Shown here one piece after another: positions 44,078 through 53,505 of a DNA stretch of 64,000 nucleotides (position 1 is its first letter; every line of letters starts with the position of its first letter). The translations under genes and the position numbers were made by a program. The notes beneath the pieces were generated by a model. That model was not told the DNA's origin, did not search any database, and saw only the letters and a program-made list of their open reading frames with translations. Source of the stretch: Pseudomonadota bacterium (GTDB lineage Bacteria; Pseudomonadota; Alphaproteobacteria; UBA8366); NCBI GenBank assembly GCA_036339585.1, contig JAYZAS010000007.1, forward strand, positions 81,212-145,211, in the 5' to 3' direction.

Positions 44078-44341
44078 TCAGATATCATTCTCAACACCGC
44101 TCTTTTTCTTATCTGGCATCTCGTGGGGGTACTTACGCTTGATTATAATATCGCCGTTTTCATTTAGAACCGGTAGTTCGTATTGAGGGATATGGTCTAT
44201 CATAAGCTGCAGAGCTTGCATCAAATTTTTAATGCCTTCATGCGCTAGTTCCTGTGCGTTGTCTTTTGGTGTTTGAGCGTCAACGCCTGTTGGATGTGTT
44301 GTTAAAGATAGGACTACGAGACATAAAATTATGAATTTCAT
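44078..44341 (-). CDS. Small exported protein of unknown function
   Basis: This 87-residue protein begins with a signal peptide (MKFIILCLVVLSLTTHPTGV, cleavage probably after VDA), followed by a short conserved-looking helix, AHEGIKNLMQALQLMIDHIPQYELP, then NENGDIIIKRKYPHE and a charged tail. The layout resembles a small conserved alphaproteobacterial periplasmic family, but I cannot name a function. It lies alone on the minus strand between ubiX and the aspartate-dehydrogenase-like gene, with about 90 bases on the ubiX side and 110 on the other. Confidence 0.7.
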   Translation of the reverse strand: MKFIILCLVVLSLTTHPTGVDAQTPKDNAQELAHEGIKNLMQALQLMIDHIPQYELPVLNENGDIIIKRKYPHEMPDKKKSGVENDI

Positions 44342-44454
44342 TGCAAATCACTTAAGGCTATTCAAGGTTGGTCGTATATTTTAGCGTATATATTTTTTAA
44401 ACAAGCTCTTTTCTTGAATCTACGATTATAATTCGTGTAAGAGGAAATTTTAGT

Positions 44455-45270
44455 TTGAGTAAAAACGGAAAAACAGTTGCCGTCGCTGGTTTAGGCGCAA
44501 TCGGCATTAGAGTAGCTAAAGCATTAGATGCTGGTATTGATGGTCTTTCCTTATCCGCGGTTTCAACGCGTGATATAGAGAGCGGCAAAGATCGGGTCAG
44601 TCAGTTTATTAAGCCCCCTAAGGTTATGTCGCTCGCTTCACTTGCAAAGTATGCTGATATAGTTGTTGAGTGCACACCAGCCGCAGTTTTTGATGATGTT
44701 GCAGGGCCCGCAGTAAATGCTGGCCGAATTTTCATACCCTGTTCTTGCGGCCAACTTATCGAACGGCAAGGGCTTATTGATCATGCAAAGTTAACTGGCG
44801 CACGCATCATCGTCCCAACGGGGGCGCTTGTTGGATTTGACGCTGTTCGAGCGGCTGCGGAAGGAAGAATAAGTGACATCCGTATAATCACACGAAAGCC
44901 GCCACAGGGGATTATGGGTGCTCCGTATATCGTGCATAATAAAATTGATTTAACAAACGTAAAAGAACCTTTCCGAGTATTTGAAGGTAGTGTTCGTGAG
45001 GCCGCTGCCGGATTCCCAGCCAATTTGAATGTTGCAGCCGCACTCAGTATGGCAGGTTCGGGACTTGATAAAACTCGAGTAGAGCTATGGGCTGATCCAA
45101 CAAAAAAAAGAAACGAGCATCTAATTATAGTGGATTCAGATGCCACTCGGTTTGAAATAAAAATTGAGGGTGTTCCATCACCTGAAAACCCGGCGACAGG
45201 TCTTTTAACCCCATTGAGTGTTATCGCCACGCTTAAAGGACTTGTCTCAACATTCCATGTTGGAAGCTAA
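44455..45270 (+). CDS. Aspartate dehydrogenase-like protein (NadX family)
   Basis: This 271-residue NAD(P)-dependent protein resembles L-aspartate dehydrogenase. It has an N-terminal Rossmann motif TVAVAGLGAIGIRVAKAL, CTPAAVFDDVA, PTGALVGFDAVRAA in the middle, and C-terminal NVAAALSMAGSGLDKTRV, ADPTKKRNEHLIIV (probable active-site His) and GVPSPENPATG. Family members form iminoaspartate for NAD synthesis or oxidise aspartate; no nadA or nadC gene is nearby. The start is TTG at 44455 with GAGG about ten bases upstream. Its 3' end overlaps the convergent MFS gene by 4 bases. Confidence 0.87.
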   Translation: MSKNGKTVAVAGLGAIGIRVAKALDAGIDGLSLSAVSTRDIESGKDRVSQFIKPPKVMSLASLAKYADIVVECTPAAVFDDVAGPAVNAGRIFIPCSCGQLIERQGLIDHAKLTGARIIVPTGALVGFDAVRAAAEGRISDIRIITRKPPQGIMGAPYIVHNKIDLTNVKEPFRVFEGSVREAAAGFPANLNVAAALSMAGSGLDKTRVELWADPTKKRNEHLIIVDSDATRFEIKIEGVPSPENPATGLLTPLSVIATLKGLVSTFHVGS

Positions 45271-46457
45271 TATTTTATGCTTAGAAAACGAATACCCGCC
45301 ACAAGACCTGCAATCCCGACTATAAAAAACCCCGTGGCATAACTGTTCGCGTGTTCGATAAAAAGCGTAAATATTGGAGGAATTAAAACAAATGATCCAA
45401 ATGCGTAGATTTGGCTGCCGGCGGTGACTTGTGCAGCCTTCCCATCCGGTGCAAGTTTTGAAACTTCTCCGAAGAATAAGCCGACCCAGCCAAGATTAGC
45501 ATTTCCCAAGATTATTCCAAGAAAACAGAGGAGCCAGAATGAACCTCCAGCTGGAAAAGCTGCCAGAAGAAAAAAGCAGATACCTGTAATAACTCCGCAC
45601 AATCCTAATATGGTCTTTGTCTTGATCACTCGGTCTGCAAGTATTCCAAGGTAAATTCTTGCTATAATGCTTGTTCCGTGTGCTAGGCCAAAAATCAATC
45701 CGGCCCACTGCAACTCGAGTTTTATTTCTTTGACAAGATAAATGACTAAAAAAGAAACCACGCACGCTTGGCAGCCTATCAGTATAAATGCCGCTAACGA
45801 GAGCTCCCTTATCGGACCTTTTTGAAAAACAAGTTGGATAGGCTCCCAAGTATTTTTCTTTTGTCCTGCGCTATTGTTATTGTGGCGTCGTGCTATTCGG
45901 TCGCGAAAGGGCCAAGTAATAAACGCCGTTAACGTCATTGCGGCGGCTATTATCAGCATAGCTGTTTGCCAACTGGTAAAAATCAATAATGTCGGAACTA
46001 AAAAACCGGCAAGAGTTCCGCCTATTGGTATACTTGTTTGTTTTAGTGAAAAGAGTAGGGGGCGCCACCTGGGTTTGGCCTGACGCATTATTAAAAAGGA
46101 TCCTGCTGGATTCATTGGGCCATGAGCAAATCCGACCATCACTGCACTGATAACAAAGCTCCAGGGCGTTGCGAGAGTAAATAAAGCCATACCGAGCGCG
46201 CCGACTAAAAGTGTTACCTGGCAGCAACGCACAGCACCAAATCGCTCCAATGGTGCACTTATAAAAAGTCCGAAGGTAAGAGCCGATAAATAACAGATAG
46301 CAGTGAATATACCAGTAAAACTCTCCGGTATCCCGTAGCTATTGCTGACTTCGTCGGGGGCGTTTCCAAAAGCATTCATTGCCATAATAGTAAGGCTTTG
46401 AAAGAAAATGAGGGATACCACCGGAGCGGCAACATCTCGTTTTAAAAGTTCTCGCAT
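45267..46457 (-). CDS. MFS transporter
   Basis: This 396-residue protein is a 12-helix major facilitator with two six-helix halves and a polar loop in the centre (RDRIARRHNNNSAGQKKNTW). Motif-A-like sequence is present as SAPLERFGAVR after helix 2, and a corresponding ADRVIKTK in the second half. Substrate is unknown; the neighbouring CoA-transferase and enoyl-CoA hydratase genes suggest uptake of a carboxylate. It lies 20 bases downstream of the enoyl-CoA hydratase gene on the same strand and is probably the last gene of that operon. Confidence 0.9.
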   Translation of the reverse strand: MRELLKRDVAAPVVSLIFFQSLTIMAMNAFGNAPDEVSNSYGIPESFTGIFTAICYLSALTFGLFISAPLERFGAVRCCQVTLLVGALGMALFTLATPWSFVISAVMVGFAHGPMNPAGSFLIMRQAKPRWRPLLFSLKQTSIPIGGTLAGFLVPTLLIFTSWQTAMLIIAAAMTLTAFITWPFRDRIARRHNNNSAGQKKNTWEPIQLVFQKGPIRELSLAAFILIGCQACVVSFLVIYLVKEIKLELQWAGLIFGLAHGTSIIARIYLGILADRVIKTKTILGLCGVITGICFFLLAAFPAGGSFWLLCFLGIILGNANLGWVGLFFGEVSKLAPDGKAAQVTAGSQIYAFGSFVLIPPIFTLFIEHANSYATGFFIVGIAGLVAGIRFLSIKY

Positions 46458-46477
46458 AATTCAAGAAGGGGCCTTAA

Positions 46478-47272
46478 CTACTTTCCTTTAAAAACGGGCA
46501 TACGTTTTTCGTTGAAGGCCTTAATTCCTTCCTGCCTATCTTCTGTTGGAACCATACGGTTATACGCCTCAATTTCAAATGCGTAGCCATTCTTTAAGTC
46601 AAGTTGGGTCGCCACATTAAGTGCTTTTTTTGCCTGTCGTATTGAAATTGGAGCGTTCGATGATATTCGTTCTGCAGTTTTTAAAGCTAAATTTAAAAGT
46701 TCGTCGGGGGCGCAGATTTTATTGAAAATACCCCATTCATAGGCTTCTTGCGCTGTGCATGGATAGCCTGTTAACAGAAATTCCTTAGCACGTCGTATGC
46801 CAACAGCTCTCGGGAGAAATTGTGTGCCGCCAGCCCCTGGCATTATCCCGAGCGTAACCTCTGTCAAAGCTAACTTAGCATTAGTCGAGCCATAGGCAAA
46901 ATCGGAGCCTAGAATAAACTCACACCCACCTCCATATGCTGCTCCATTGCAAGCGGCAATAACGGGTGATGGCACATCAATCATGGTAAGAACAGCTTGT
47001 TCAAATATAGCATGCTGATGCTGCCACTGAGCATCGGTCATGTTATTTCGTTCCTTAAGGTCACCGCCGGCGCAAAATGCCTTCTCACCTGCTCCGGTCA
47101 GAATGATACAGCGTACATCTTCTTGGTCGACATATAAATCACGCCACAGGTCGCGCAGATCTAATCCCATTTGCGTGTTTAATGCATTCGCAAAAGAAGG
47201 ACGGTTTAATTTGACAATCAAAACATGTTTTTTGTGCCGGGTTATGTCTAAGGTTTCATAGTCTGTTCGCAT
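46478..47272 (-). CDS. Enoyl-CoA hydratase/isomerase family protein
   Basis: This 264-residue crotonase-fold protein has the oxyanion-hole segments KAFCAGGDLKER and NGAAYGGGCEFILGSD and the glutamate-containing stretch ALTEVTLGIMPGAGGTQFLPR, as in true enoyl-CoA hydratases. It hydrates or isomerises an unsaturated acyl-CoA. The start directly abuts the stop of the family III CoA-transferase (no intervening base), so the two are coupled: the transferase would activate an acid and this enzyme act on the CoA ester. The MFS gene follows downstream. Confidence 0.92.
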   Translation of the reverse strand: MRTDYETLDITRHKKHVLIVKLNRPSFANALNTQMGLDLRDLWRDLYVDQEDVRCIILTGAGEKAFCAGGDLKERNNMTDAQWQHQHAIFEQAVLTMIDVPSPVIAACNGAAYGGGCEFILGSDFAYGSTNAKLALTEVTLGIMPGAGGTQFLPRAVGIRRAKEFLLTGYPCTAQEAYEWGIFNKICAPDELLNLALKTAERISSNAPISIRQAKKALNVATQLDLKNGYAFEIEAYNRMVPTEDRQEGIKAFNEKRMPVFKGK

Positions 47273-48448
47273 TTATTCATAGTCTCCAAATATTTCATTA
47301 TTGTGTTCACCTAATTTCGGTGCTGTAGAACGAAATGGGGGCCGTTTTCCATCAAACGATAATGGCATTCCCGTAAGCTTTATTGACTGATCTGGCGACT
47401 CTTGAATCATTCCAAGAGCTTGCGTTTGTGGATGTTGGTCCATTTCTCCTGTATTCTGGATTGGTGCGTTGGGCACACCTTTTTTATCAAGTACCGATTG
47501 CCAATGTGTTCGCGGTTTTTCAATCAATATATTTGTAATTAAGGTATTGAGAGCATCACGATTTTTTACCCGGTCAGGGTTTGTTTTGAAGCGAGCATCT
47601 TTTGCCCAGCCTGGGCATCCCAGCGCAAAACTAATTTTTTCGAACAAAATATTATTAGCGCCCGCAATAACTAAGAAGCCATCTTTACATTCATAGGCTT
47701 CGTAAGGAGCAATTGTTCTCATACCGGAGCCATATCTACTCGGCATTTCACCGCTTGAGTGATAAGCAGCCGTATGCGCAGTCATCCAAGCAATAGAGGT
47801 TTCGTAGAGTGATAAATCAACGACGCCTCCTTGTCCTGTTACATCACGCTCGCGAAGCGCTGACATAATCCCAATGACAGACCACATACCAGTGCCCATG
47901 TCTATTATTGATGTGCCAACTCTGACGGGTGGCCTGCCTTCTTCTCCAGTAACACTCATTAATCCACCAAAAGCTTGCATTAACGGGTCATATCCTGGCC
48001 GGTCCTTGTAGGGGCCGATGTGGCCAAAAGCACCAAAATTTGCATATATTAAACTTGGTTTTTTGAGGAGAAGGTCCTCCGGGCCCAAGCCTAACTCGAC
48101 AGCTTTTCCTGGGCGCATGTTTTGAATGACTATATCGCCGGTTTGAACAATAGTATCTCGTAGCCGCCGACACTCAATTTCATCACGTAAATTAACAGTA
48201 ACTGATTTTTTGTCACGATTAAGCGCATGAAACATTGTCCCGGTGCCGTGCCAAAATGGTGGGCCCCAATGGCGTGCATCGTCCCCATCTAGCGGTTTTT
48301 CTACCTTGATTACTTCAGCTCCAAGCTGGGCCAAAACCCAAGCACCGTATGGTGCGGCAACGCTTGCACCTAATTCAAAAACGCGAATGCCTGAAAGCGG
48401 CGAACATGTTGTCACGTCGTATCCTCCATTATGGGAATCAATAATCAA
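47273..48448 (-). CDS. Family III CoA-transferase (CaiB/BaiF), second copy
   Basis: This 391-residue family III CoA-transferase shows LSGIRVFELGASVAAPYGAW, QLGAEVIKVE, NMRPGKAVELGLG, the GHIGPY-type segment, and Asp183 in SIIDMGTGMW at the catalytic aspartate position. It is clearly diverged from the first copy at 3591-4811 and thus probably uses another acid. It leads a leftward operon with the enoyl-CoA hydratase and the MFS transporter, divergent from the TPR gene across about 138 bases. Confidence 0.92.
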   Translation of the reverse strand: MIIDSHNGGYDVTTCSPLSGIRVFELGASVAAPYGAWVLAQLGAEVIKVEKPLDGDDARHWGPPFWHGTGTMFHALNRDKKSVTVNLRDEIECRRLRDTIVQTGDIVIQNMRPGKAVELGLGPEDLLLKKPSLIYANFGAFGHIGPYKDRPGYDPLMQAFGGLMSVTGEEGRPPVRVGTSIIDMGTGMWSVIGIMSALRERDVTGQGGVVDLSLYETSIAWMTAHTAAYHSSGEMPSRYGSGMRTIAPYEAYECKDGFLVIAGANNILFEKISFALGCPGWAKDARFKTNPDRVKNRDALNTLITNILIEKPRTHWQSVLDKKGVPNAPIQNTGEMDQHPQTQALGMIQESPDQSIKLTGMPLSFDGKRPPFRSTAPKLGEHNNEIFGDYE

Positions 48449-48586
48449 GTCTGTGAGGTAGGAGTAGCGATAAGGTGATCATCCCGTCAACAGGGCAAGT
48501 TTGATTTGTTTTGTGGATCGCTTGTTAAGTAATATGGTTTACGAGATTTCAAATACTTCTTCTCTGCAACATTAGGGAATTTGGTT

Positions 48587-50578
48587 ATGACAAAAAAACC
48601 TGTGTGCTTGGATGCAGCGATCAAGGAATTCCATGCCGGTAATCTCAATGAGGCCAAACGGCTGACACAACGACTACTTAAATTTGATGAAAATAATGCT
48701 GAAGCATACCATTTTATGGGGGTCATTGCCCATCGCGCCGGTGATCTTGCAGATAGCCTTAGGTTTATACAGCGGTCATCGGCCATGGAACCTGAAAATG
48801 CTGTTTATCTGAACACACAAGGACTTATTCTCCGTTTGCTTGGACGTCATGGAGAGGCTATTCAAAAACTCAAATTGGCAATTCAATTGAAGCCCAATTA
48901 TTCAGATGCTTATAACAATTTGGGAGTTGCGTTAGCCGACAGTAATAATATTATCGATGCGGAAAAATTTTATAGAAAAGCACTGGAGTGTCGCCCCAAT
49001 TTCCCCGAAGCAATAAATAACCTTGGAAATATTCTATTCCGAGCAGGCAATTGTGCGGAGGCTCTTGTTGCTTACAGCAACGCAGTAAAAGCTAAGCCTG
49101 ACTATGCAGAAGCTTATTCAAACCTAGGCGATGCATTTGCGAGCCAGAACAACTTTAGAGAAGCTTCACAGAATTATAAAAAGGCAGTTGAAATTGCGCC
49201 AACGTGGGCAGATGCTTTTTATAAGCTTGGGAATTGCTGGTTTCGCCTCGAGGACTTAACACGGGCGATTTATTTTTATCGATGTTGTCTGAATATTGAT
49301 CCTCGCCACACGCGTTGTTTGACTAACCTAGGTGCGGCGTATGAAAAAACGAGCCAATATGAAAAAGCGGCAATTATGATACGCCAAGCTTTGATTAATT
49401 CCCCTGAGCACTTACCTGCGCTTAAAAATCTTGGCCACGTTCTTTTGAAGCTGGGACAGCCAGCAGAAGCGATGCTACTATTGCAGAAAGCTGTGCAGGC
49501 TGTGCCGACAGATCCTGACGCGCAGTACACGCTTGGAAATGCATTGCTCCGCATGGAAAAAATCCAAGACGCGATGGAATGTTACAGGCGCGTTCGCCAG
49601 TTACAGCCTTCAGCTGCACGTGGTTTTTTCGCACCGGCTAGCATTCTACTATTAAATGGCCAATATGATGAGGGATGGGTGGCATATGAATCGCGGTTTG
49701 ATATGCCGGCCTACAAGCCAAATATACCAGATATTCATGCACGATTGTGGGACGGTAGTCCTCTTAATGGCAGAGATTTACTTGTGCATGTCGAACAGGG
49801 TTTCGGAGACACACTTCAATTTATTCGTTACGTACCAAAAATTGCGGCAGAGAGACGAGGCGCGGGTGGCAAGATTAAACTACTATGCGAACCAGAGCTT
49901 TATCCGGTAATAAGGTCTGTTAAGGGATATGACGAAATTTATGTGCTGAATGATGGTGACGAAATTACTTTTGATGTGCAAATACCACTTCTCAGTCTAC
50001 CTAGTCGATTCCGTACAAAATTGGATACAATTCCATGCGAAGTGCCGTATCTCAAAGCGCCAGATTTGAACCATTGCCTTTTTGTTCCAAGCCAGGGAGG
50101 TAAGCTCAATACTGGGATTGCTTGGGCAGGGCGGCCCACGCATAGCGACGACAGGTATCGTTCTATCCCATTCGCTTATTTCATGACCCTCTTCAGTCTT
50201 TCAGAAATAGTTTTTTATTCAATCCAATCTGGTTCTGCATCTCGGGAGGCAGAAGCTTGTTTCGAGAATGACACAATCATTGATCTTAAGGAGAAAATGA
50301 AAGACTTTGGAAATACAGCAGAAATTATCGACCAACTCGATCTGGTTATTACTTGTGATACTGCAGTTGCGCACCTTGCCGGCGCGCTAGGGAAGCCAGT
50401 TTGGTTACTCCTTCCCTATGGAAGTGAGTGGCGTTGGCTATTGAAACGTGCTGACACGCCATGGTATCCTACGATGCGATTATTTCGACAGCGTATTTGT
50501 GGTGACTGGCAAGATGTTTTCGCAAGGGTTAAGACCGCACTCAGCCAATTAAGACTTGAAATCGAAGCTTCTTTGTAA
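48587..50578 (+). CDS. TPR-repeat protein with GT-B glycosyltransferase-like C-terminus
   Basis: This 663-residue protein has about ten tetratricopeptide repeats over residues 1-350, with recurrent AYNNLGVAL, AINNLGNILF, AYSNLGDAFA and ALKNLGHVLLKLGQ. A C-terminal domain follows with VEQGFGDTLQFIRY, NTGIAWAGRPTHSDDRYRSI and VITCDTAVAHLAGALGKPVW, as in GT9/GT41-like glycosyltransferases. Proteins of this type may glycosylate proteins, or the GT-like domain may be inactive. The ATG at 48587 has AGGGA eight bases upstream and is preferred to TTG 48581. It ends 112 bases before the convergent cyclase gene. No signal peptide is seen. Confidence 0.85.
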   Translation: MTKKPVCLDAAIKEFHAGNLNEAKRLTQRLLKFDENNAEAYHFMGVIAHRAGDLADSLRFIQRSSAMEPENAVYLNTQGLILRLLGRHGEAIQKLKLAIQLKPNYSDAYNNLGVALADSNNIIDAEKFYRKALECRPNFPEAINNLGNILFRAGNCAEALVAYSNAVKAKPDYAEAYSNLGDAFASQNNFREASQNYKKAVEIAPTWADAFYKLGNCWFRLEDLTRAIYFYRCCLNIDPRHTRCLTNLGAAYEKTSQYEKAAIMIRQALINSPEHLPALKNLGHVLLKLGQPAEAMLLLQKAVQAVPTDPDAQYTLGNALLRMEKIQDAMECYRRVRQLQPSAARGFFAPASILLLNGQYDEGWVAYESRFDMPAYKPNIPDIHARLWDGSPLNGRDLLVHVEQGFGDTLQFIRYVPKIAAERRGAGGKIKLLCEPELYPVIRSVKGYDEIYVLNDGDEITFDVQIPLLSLPSRFRTKLDTIPCEVPYLKAPDLNHCLFVPSQGGKLNTGIAWAGRPTHSDDRYRSIPFAYFMTLFSLSEIVFYSIQSGSASREAEACFENDTIIDLKEKMKDFGNTAEIIDQLDLVITCDTAVAHLAGALGKPVWLLLPYGSEWRWLLKRADTPWYPTMRLFRQRICGDWQDVFARVKTALSQLRLEIEASL

Positions 50579-50690
50579 GCGCCCGGAAAGGCAGGGGCCG
50601 TCATGGAATAGACTCACGTACGGGCTGTTGCATTAGGCAGGGAGAAAACGTAAACGAGTGTCAATAAAGTTTATGCGAATTAGTTTTTAA

Positions 50691-53216
50691 CTATTTGGTC
50701 GTTGCCACGTAAACGCCACTCCAATCTTCTTCCGGTGGGTTGCTTCGATAATTTTCAATTCTGTCCAAGTACATTTTATAGAGGCCTGCTGGTGCCTCCG
50801 ACATTGTGCTGGCTTCTTTTGCTGCTTTTTCCGCTGCATCCCAGTCTCGGGCAAGGTAGGCTCTACGCATTTCATCAGTCTTTCTTCTGTACTTATTAAA
50901 AGTTGGAGCATTCATATAATCGCGATCGCCCATTAGGCCAAAAATAGTTACTGCTTCTGACTTGCCTTTTACGGCGATCTTATCCAACTCCAATAACGCG
51001 TAACGGTCTGAAACTTCACTTGCTGTATCTTGACCAATAACAATATTGCATCCGTACTCTTTCGATTGGCCTTCCAGTCGCGCAGCAGTATTTACTGCAT
51101 CTCCCAGTACCGAGTAGTCAAAACGCTGGGAGGAGCCCATATTGCCAACGACCACATCACCTGTGTTTATGCCTATTCCGATGTTTAAAGGTAAGAATCC
51201 GATTCCTTGTTCCCGTGCTTCGTTCTCGCGCTCTTCATTCAATATTTTAAGGTCCTTAAACATCTGCAATGCAGCAGCACAGGCATCACCTTCTTGATCC
51301 TCATCATCTAGAGGTGCATTCCAGAATGCCATGATGCAATCGCCCATATATTTATCGATGGTGCCGTTTCGACCCAAAATTGTGTCTGTCAGTGGAGTAA
51401 GTAGCCTATTTATAAGGGTAGTAAGACCTTGAGGATCTGACTTGTATAGTTCTGAGATGGATGTAAAACCTCGCACGTCGCAAAATAAGAGTGTCATTCT
51501 TTTGGTTTCGCCGCCGAGCTTTAGTCTACTGGGATCTTCGGCTAACTGTTCAATGAGCTCTGGTGATAGATATTGTGCAAAAGCACCACGAACTTGCCTC
51601 TTTTCTGCTGCTTCACGAGTGTAATTCGAAAATGCTAAAACCGCATACAACGCAATGGTCACTGCTCCTGGGTAGGTTATATCAAGTAACAGATTTTCCG
51701 CTGTATACAAATGCCAAGAAAGTAAGCCAAGCGCACAGCTGGCAACTACAACACAGACTAAAGTTAATATAGGTCCTAAACGAGGTATTAGAATAATTAA
51801 TAGAAGCCCTGATACAATTATAAGTAATATTTCAGCACTATTGGCCCAAGCAGGATAACGAAGGAAAAAGTCCCGTTTGTCTATAGCGCGGATCTTTTGG
51901 CTTGCCTCATTTTGGGTTACTCCATCGCCGATAAGTCTTTCATATTCTGTTCTGACGGCCTTTTGATAATTTGCCTCAGCTGCAAATACAGACTCTAAAA
52001 TATTTGCGTGCACTTCTACTCCCGGCAAACGACTTGCAACAGGCGTATTTCGAAGATCTTGGAGGCCGGCTGCGGATGTTCCAACGAGTACAAGCTTTCC
52101 TTTCAGTATGTTTGGCTGAACTCGGTCGGTCAAAACGTCAGCGGCTGACACATAAAGCCTGCTTTGCCCCGGTATGACATTTCGTTTGGCGGGCTTGCTA
52201 AAATGAACCCATATTCGTCCATTCCCATCTAAAGGAACATCAAAGAACTGGCCGCGTGCACTCCTAATCTGCATTGCGATTGACTCGATACCGGCAGCAT
52301 TAGCTTTTGTCAGAAGTGTATTCGTTCCATAGGCAGCACGTAGCATTTCGATGGTTAGCGCCGGCCGAATTTGTTTTGCGCCTATTCGGGCAATTAATGG
52401 GACGCGACGAATAACTCCATCAGCTTCTTCCCATACGGAAAAGAAACCGTGGCCAGCCGCGTTCATTTCCAACTGTTCCACATTAGCCAAAAGGCTTGTA
52501 TATTGAAAAAGAAACGGCTTGGGGTCCGCCCCCTTAAAGGCTTTAAAAGGAGAAGGAAATTTTGGTGGTTTTTTACCTTTTGGTAGTTGTGTGTACAAGC
52601 CGACTTGGCCAACGACCACGGGTACTTTTTTCATCGCTAAAGCCATTAATGATTCGTTGTTTGGAAGCTCTTTTAAGCTATCTTTCACGCCCTCCGGTAA
52701 TTGTGTTAAAGTCTCCGCTATTTTGTCTGGGGAAGTTCTGTCTGGTTCGGCAAAAATTATATCTAGCCCGACGGCGGCTACATCAAGATTACCAAGCTTC
52801 TCGATCATCTTGGCGACGGTACTTCGAGGCCACGGCCACTGTCCAAACTCTGAGAGTGACTTTTCATCAAGGTCAATTATGGCCACAGGATAATTTTTAG
52901 CCGGCCTAGGAGAATAAAGTTGGTATTGATCGAACGCTTTGTTGCGAAGTGTTTCAATTTGGACCGGATCAAGCCAACGAGTTATTACTGCCGTAACTAA
53001 AAGAGCGAGTGCAAATAAAGTGCCGAGCTGAATTTTACTAATCCAGCTTGGCTTGCTTTCCTGAGGTTTTGGGCGTTCAAGTTCGATTTTTCCAGCTTGA
53101 TCCAGCGGCACGTCATCGCCGGCCTGCCACTCAGAGTTTTTAAAAGACGTCTTACTAAAATCCCGTGTCTCAACCATATCTTGATATTGTCGTCCTTCAT
53201 TGAAGTTAACTGTCAA
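50691..53216 (-). CDS. CHASE2-domain class III adenylate/guanylate cyclase
   Basis: This 841-residue membrane protein has one N-terminal helix (about 62-80), a large periplasmic CHASE2 sensor domain (about 85-430), three further helices (ILLIIVSGLLLIILI and two following), and a C-terminal class III nucleotide cyclase domain. Catalytic metal residues are in LLFCDVRGFTS and the DKYMGDCIMAFWNAP stretch; RFDYSVLGDAVNTAARLEG is the purine/transition-state region. It should make cAMP or cGMP in response to a periplasmic signal. Translation appears to start at a TTG. It is divergent from the type I secretion genes across 289 bases, so it may respond to or control them. Confidence 0.9.
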   Translation of the reverse strand: MTVNFNEGRQYQDMVETRDFSKTSFKNSEWQAGDDVPLDQAGKIELERPKPQESKPSWISKIQLGTLFALALLVTAVITRWLDPVQIETLRNKAFDQYQLYSPRPAKNYPVAIIDLDEKSLSEFGQWPWPRSTVAKMIEKLGNLDVAAVGLDIIFAEPDRTSPDKIAETLTQLPEGVKDSLKELPNNESLMALAMKKVPVVVGQVGLYTQLPKGKKPPKFPSPFKAFKGADPKPFLFQYTSLLANVEQLEMNAAGHGFFSVWEEADGVIRRVPLIARIGAKQIRPALTIEMLRAAYGTNTLLTKANAAGIESIAMQIRSARGQFFDVPLDGNGRIWVHFSKPAKRNVIPGQSRLYVSAADVLTDRVQPNILKGKLVLVGTSAAGLQDLRNTPVASRLPGVEVHANILESVFAAEANYQKAVRTEYERLIGDGVTQNEASQKIRAIDKRDFFLRYPAWANSAEILLIIVSGLLLIILIPRLGPILTLVCVVVASCALGLLSWHLYTAENLLLDITYPGAVTIALYAVLAFSNYTREAAEKRQVRGAFAQYLSPELIEQLAEDPSRLKLGGETKRMTLLFCDVRGFTSISELYKSDPQGLTTLINRLLTPLTDTILGRNGTIDKYMGDCIMAFWNAPLDDEDQEGDACAAALQMFKDLKILNEERENEAREQGIGFLPLNIGIGINTGDVVVGNMGSSQRFDYSVLGDAVNTAARLEGQSKEYGCNIVIGQDTASEVSDRYALLELDKIAVKGKSEAVTIFGLMGDRDYMNAPTFNKYRRKTDEMRRAYLARDWDAAEKAAKEASTMSEAPAGLYKMYLDRIENYRSNPPEEDWSGVYVATTK

Positions 53217-53505
53217 AAGGATCGGAGATCAATTTACAAACTTAGAAAGTATATAGGATTTATTGCTAACCGTCATTAGGACGGCCTTCGACGATTTCAT
53301 ATTTAAAATACTGATAAGGTTAAAATTATTGTACAACCAAAATAAAAAAAATTTTAAAAATGATAAAATGAGTTTTTTCTTGGACGGGCGTCCTTATATC
53401 ATTACTCTTCCTCCTTTCAGGTATTTCTAAAAACAAGGTCGATATGGTATTGCCACAGCTATGCGGTGCTTATCAAAAACAACGAAAAATTGACAAAGGC
53501 TCCAG
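53217..53505. other. Divergent intergenic region with two GGACG palindromes
   Basis: This is the longest gene-free stretch. It separates the cyclase and ABC transporter genes and presumably holds both promoters. CCGTC-ATTAG-GACGG (53270-53284) and GGACG-GG-CGTCC (53382-53393) are two short inverted repeats sharing the sequence GGACGG. Between them lies a very AT-rich tract (about 53330-53380). No open reading frame with a ribosome site and no tRNA-like fold is seen. Confidence 0.5.
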
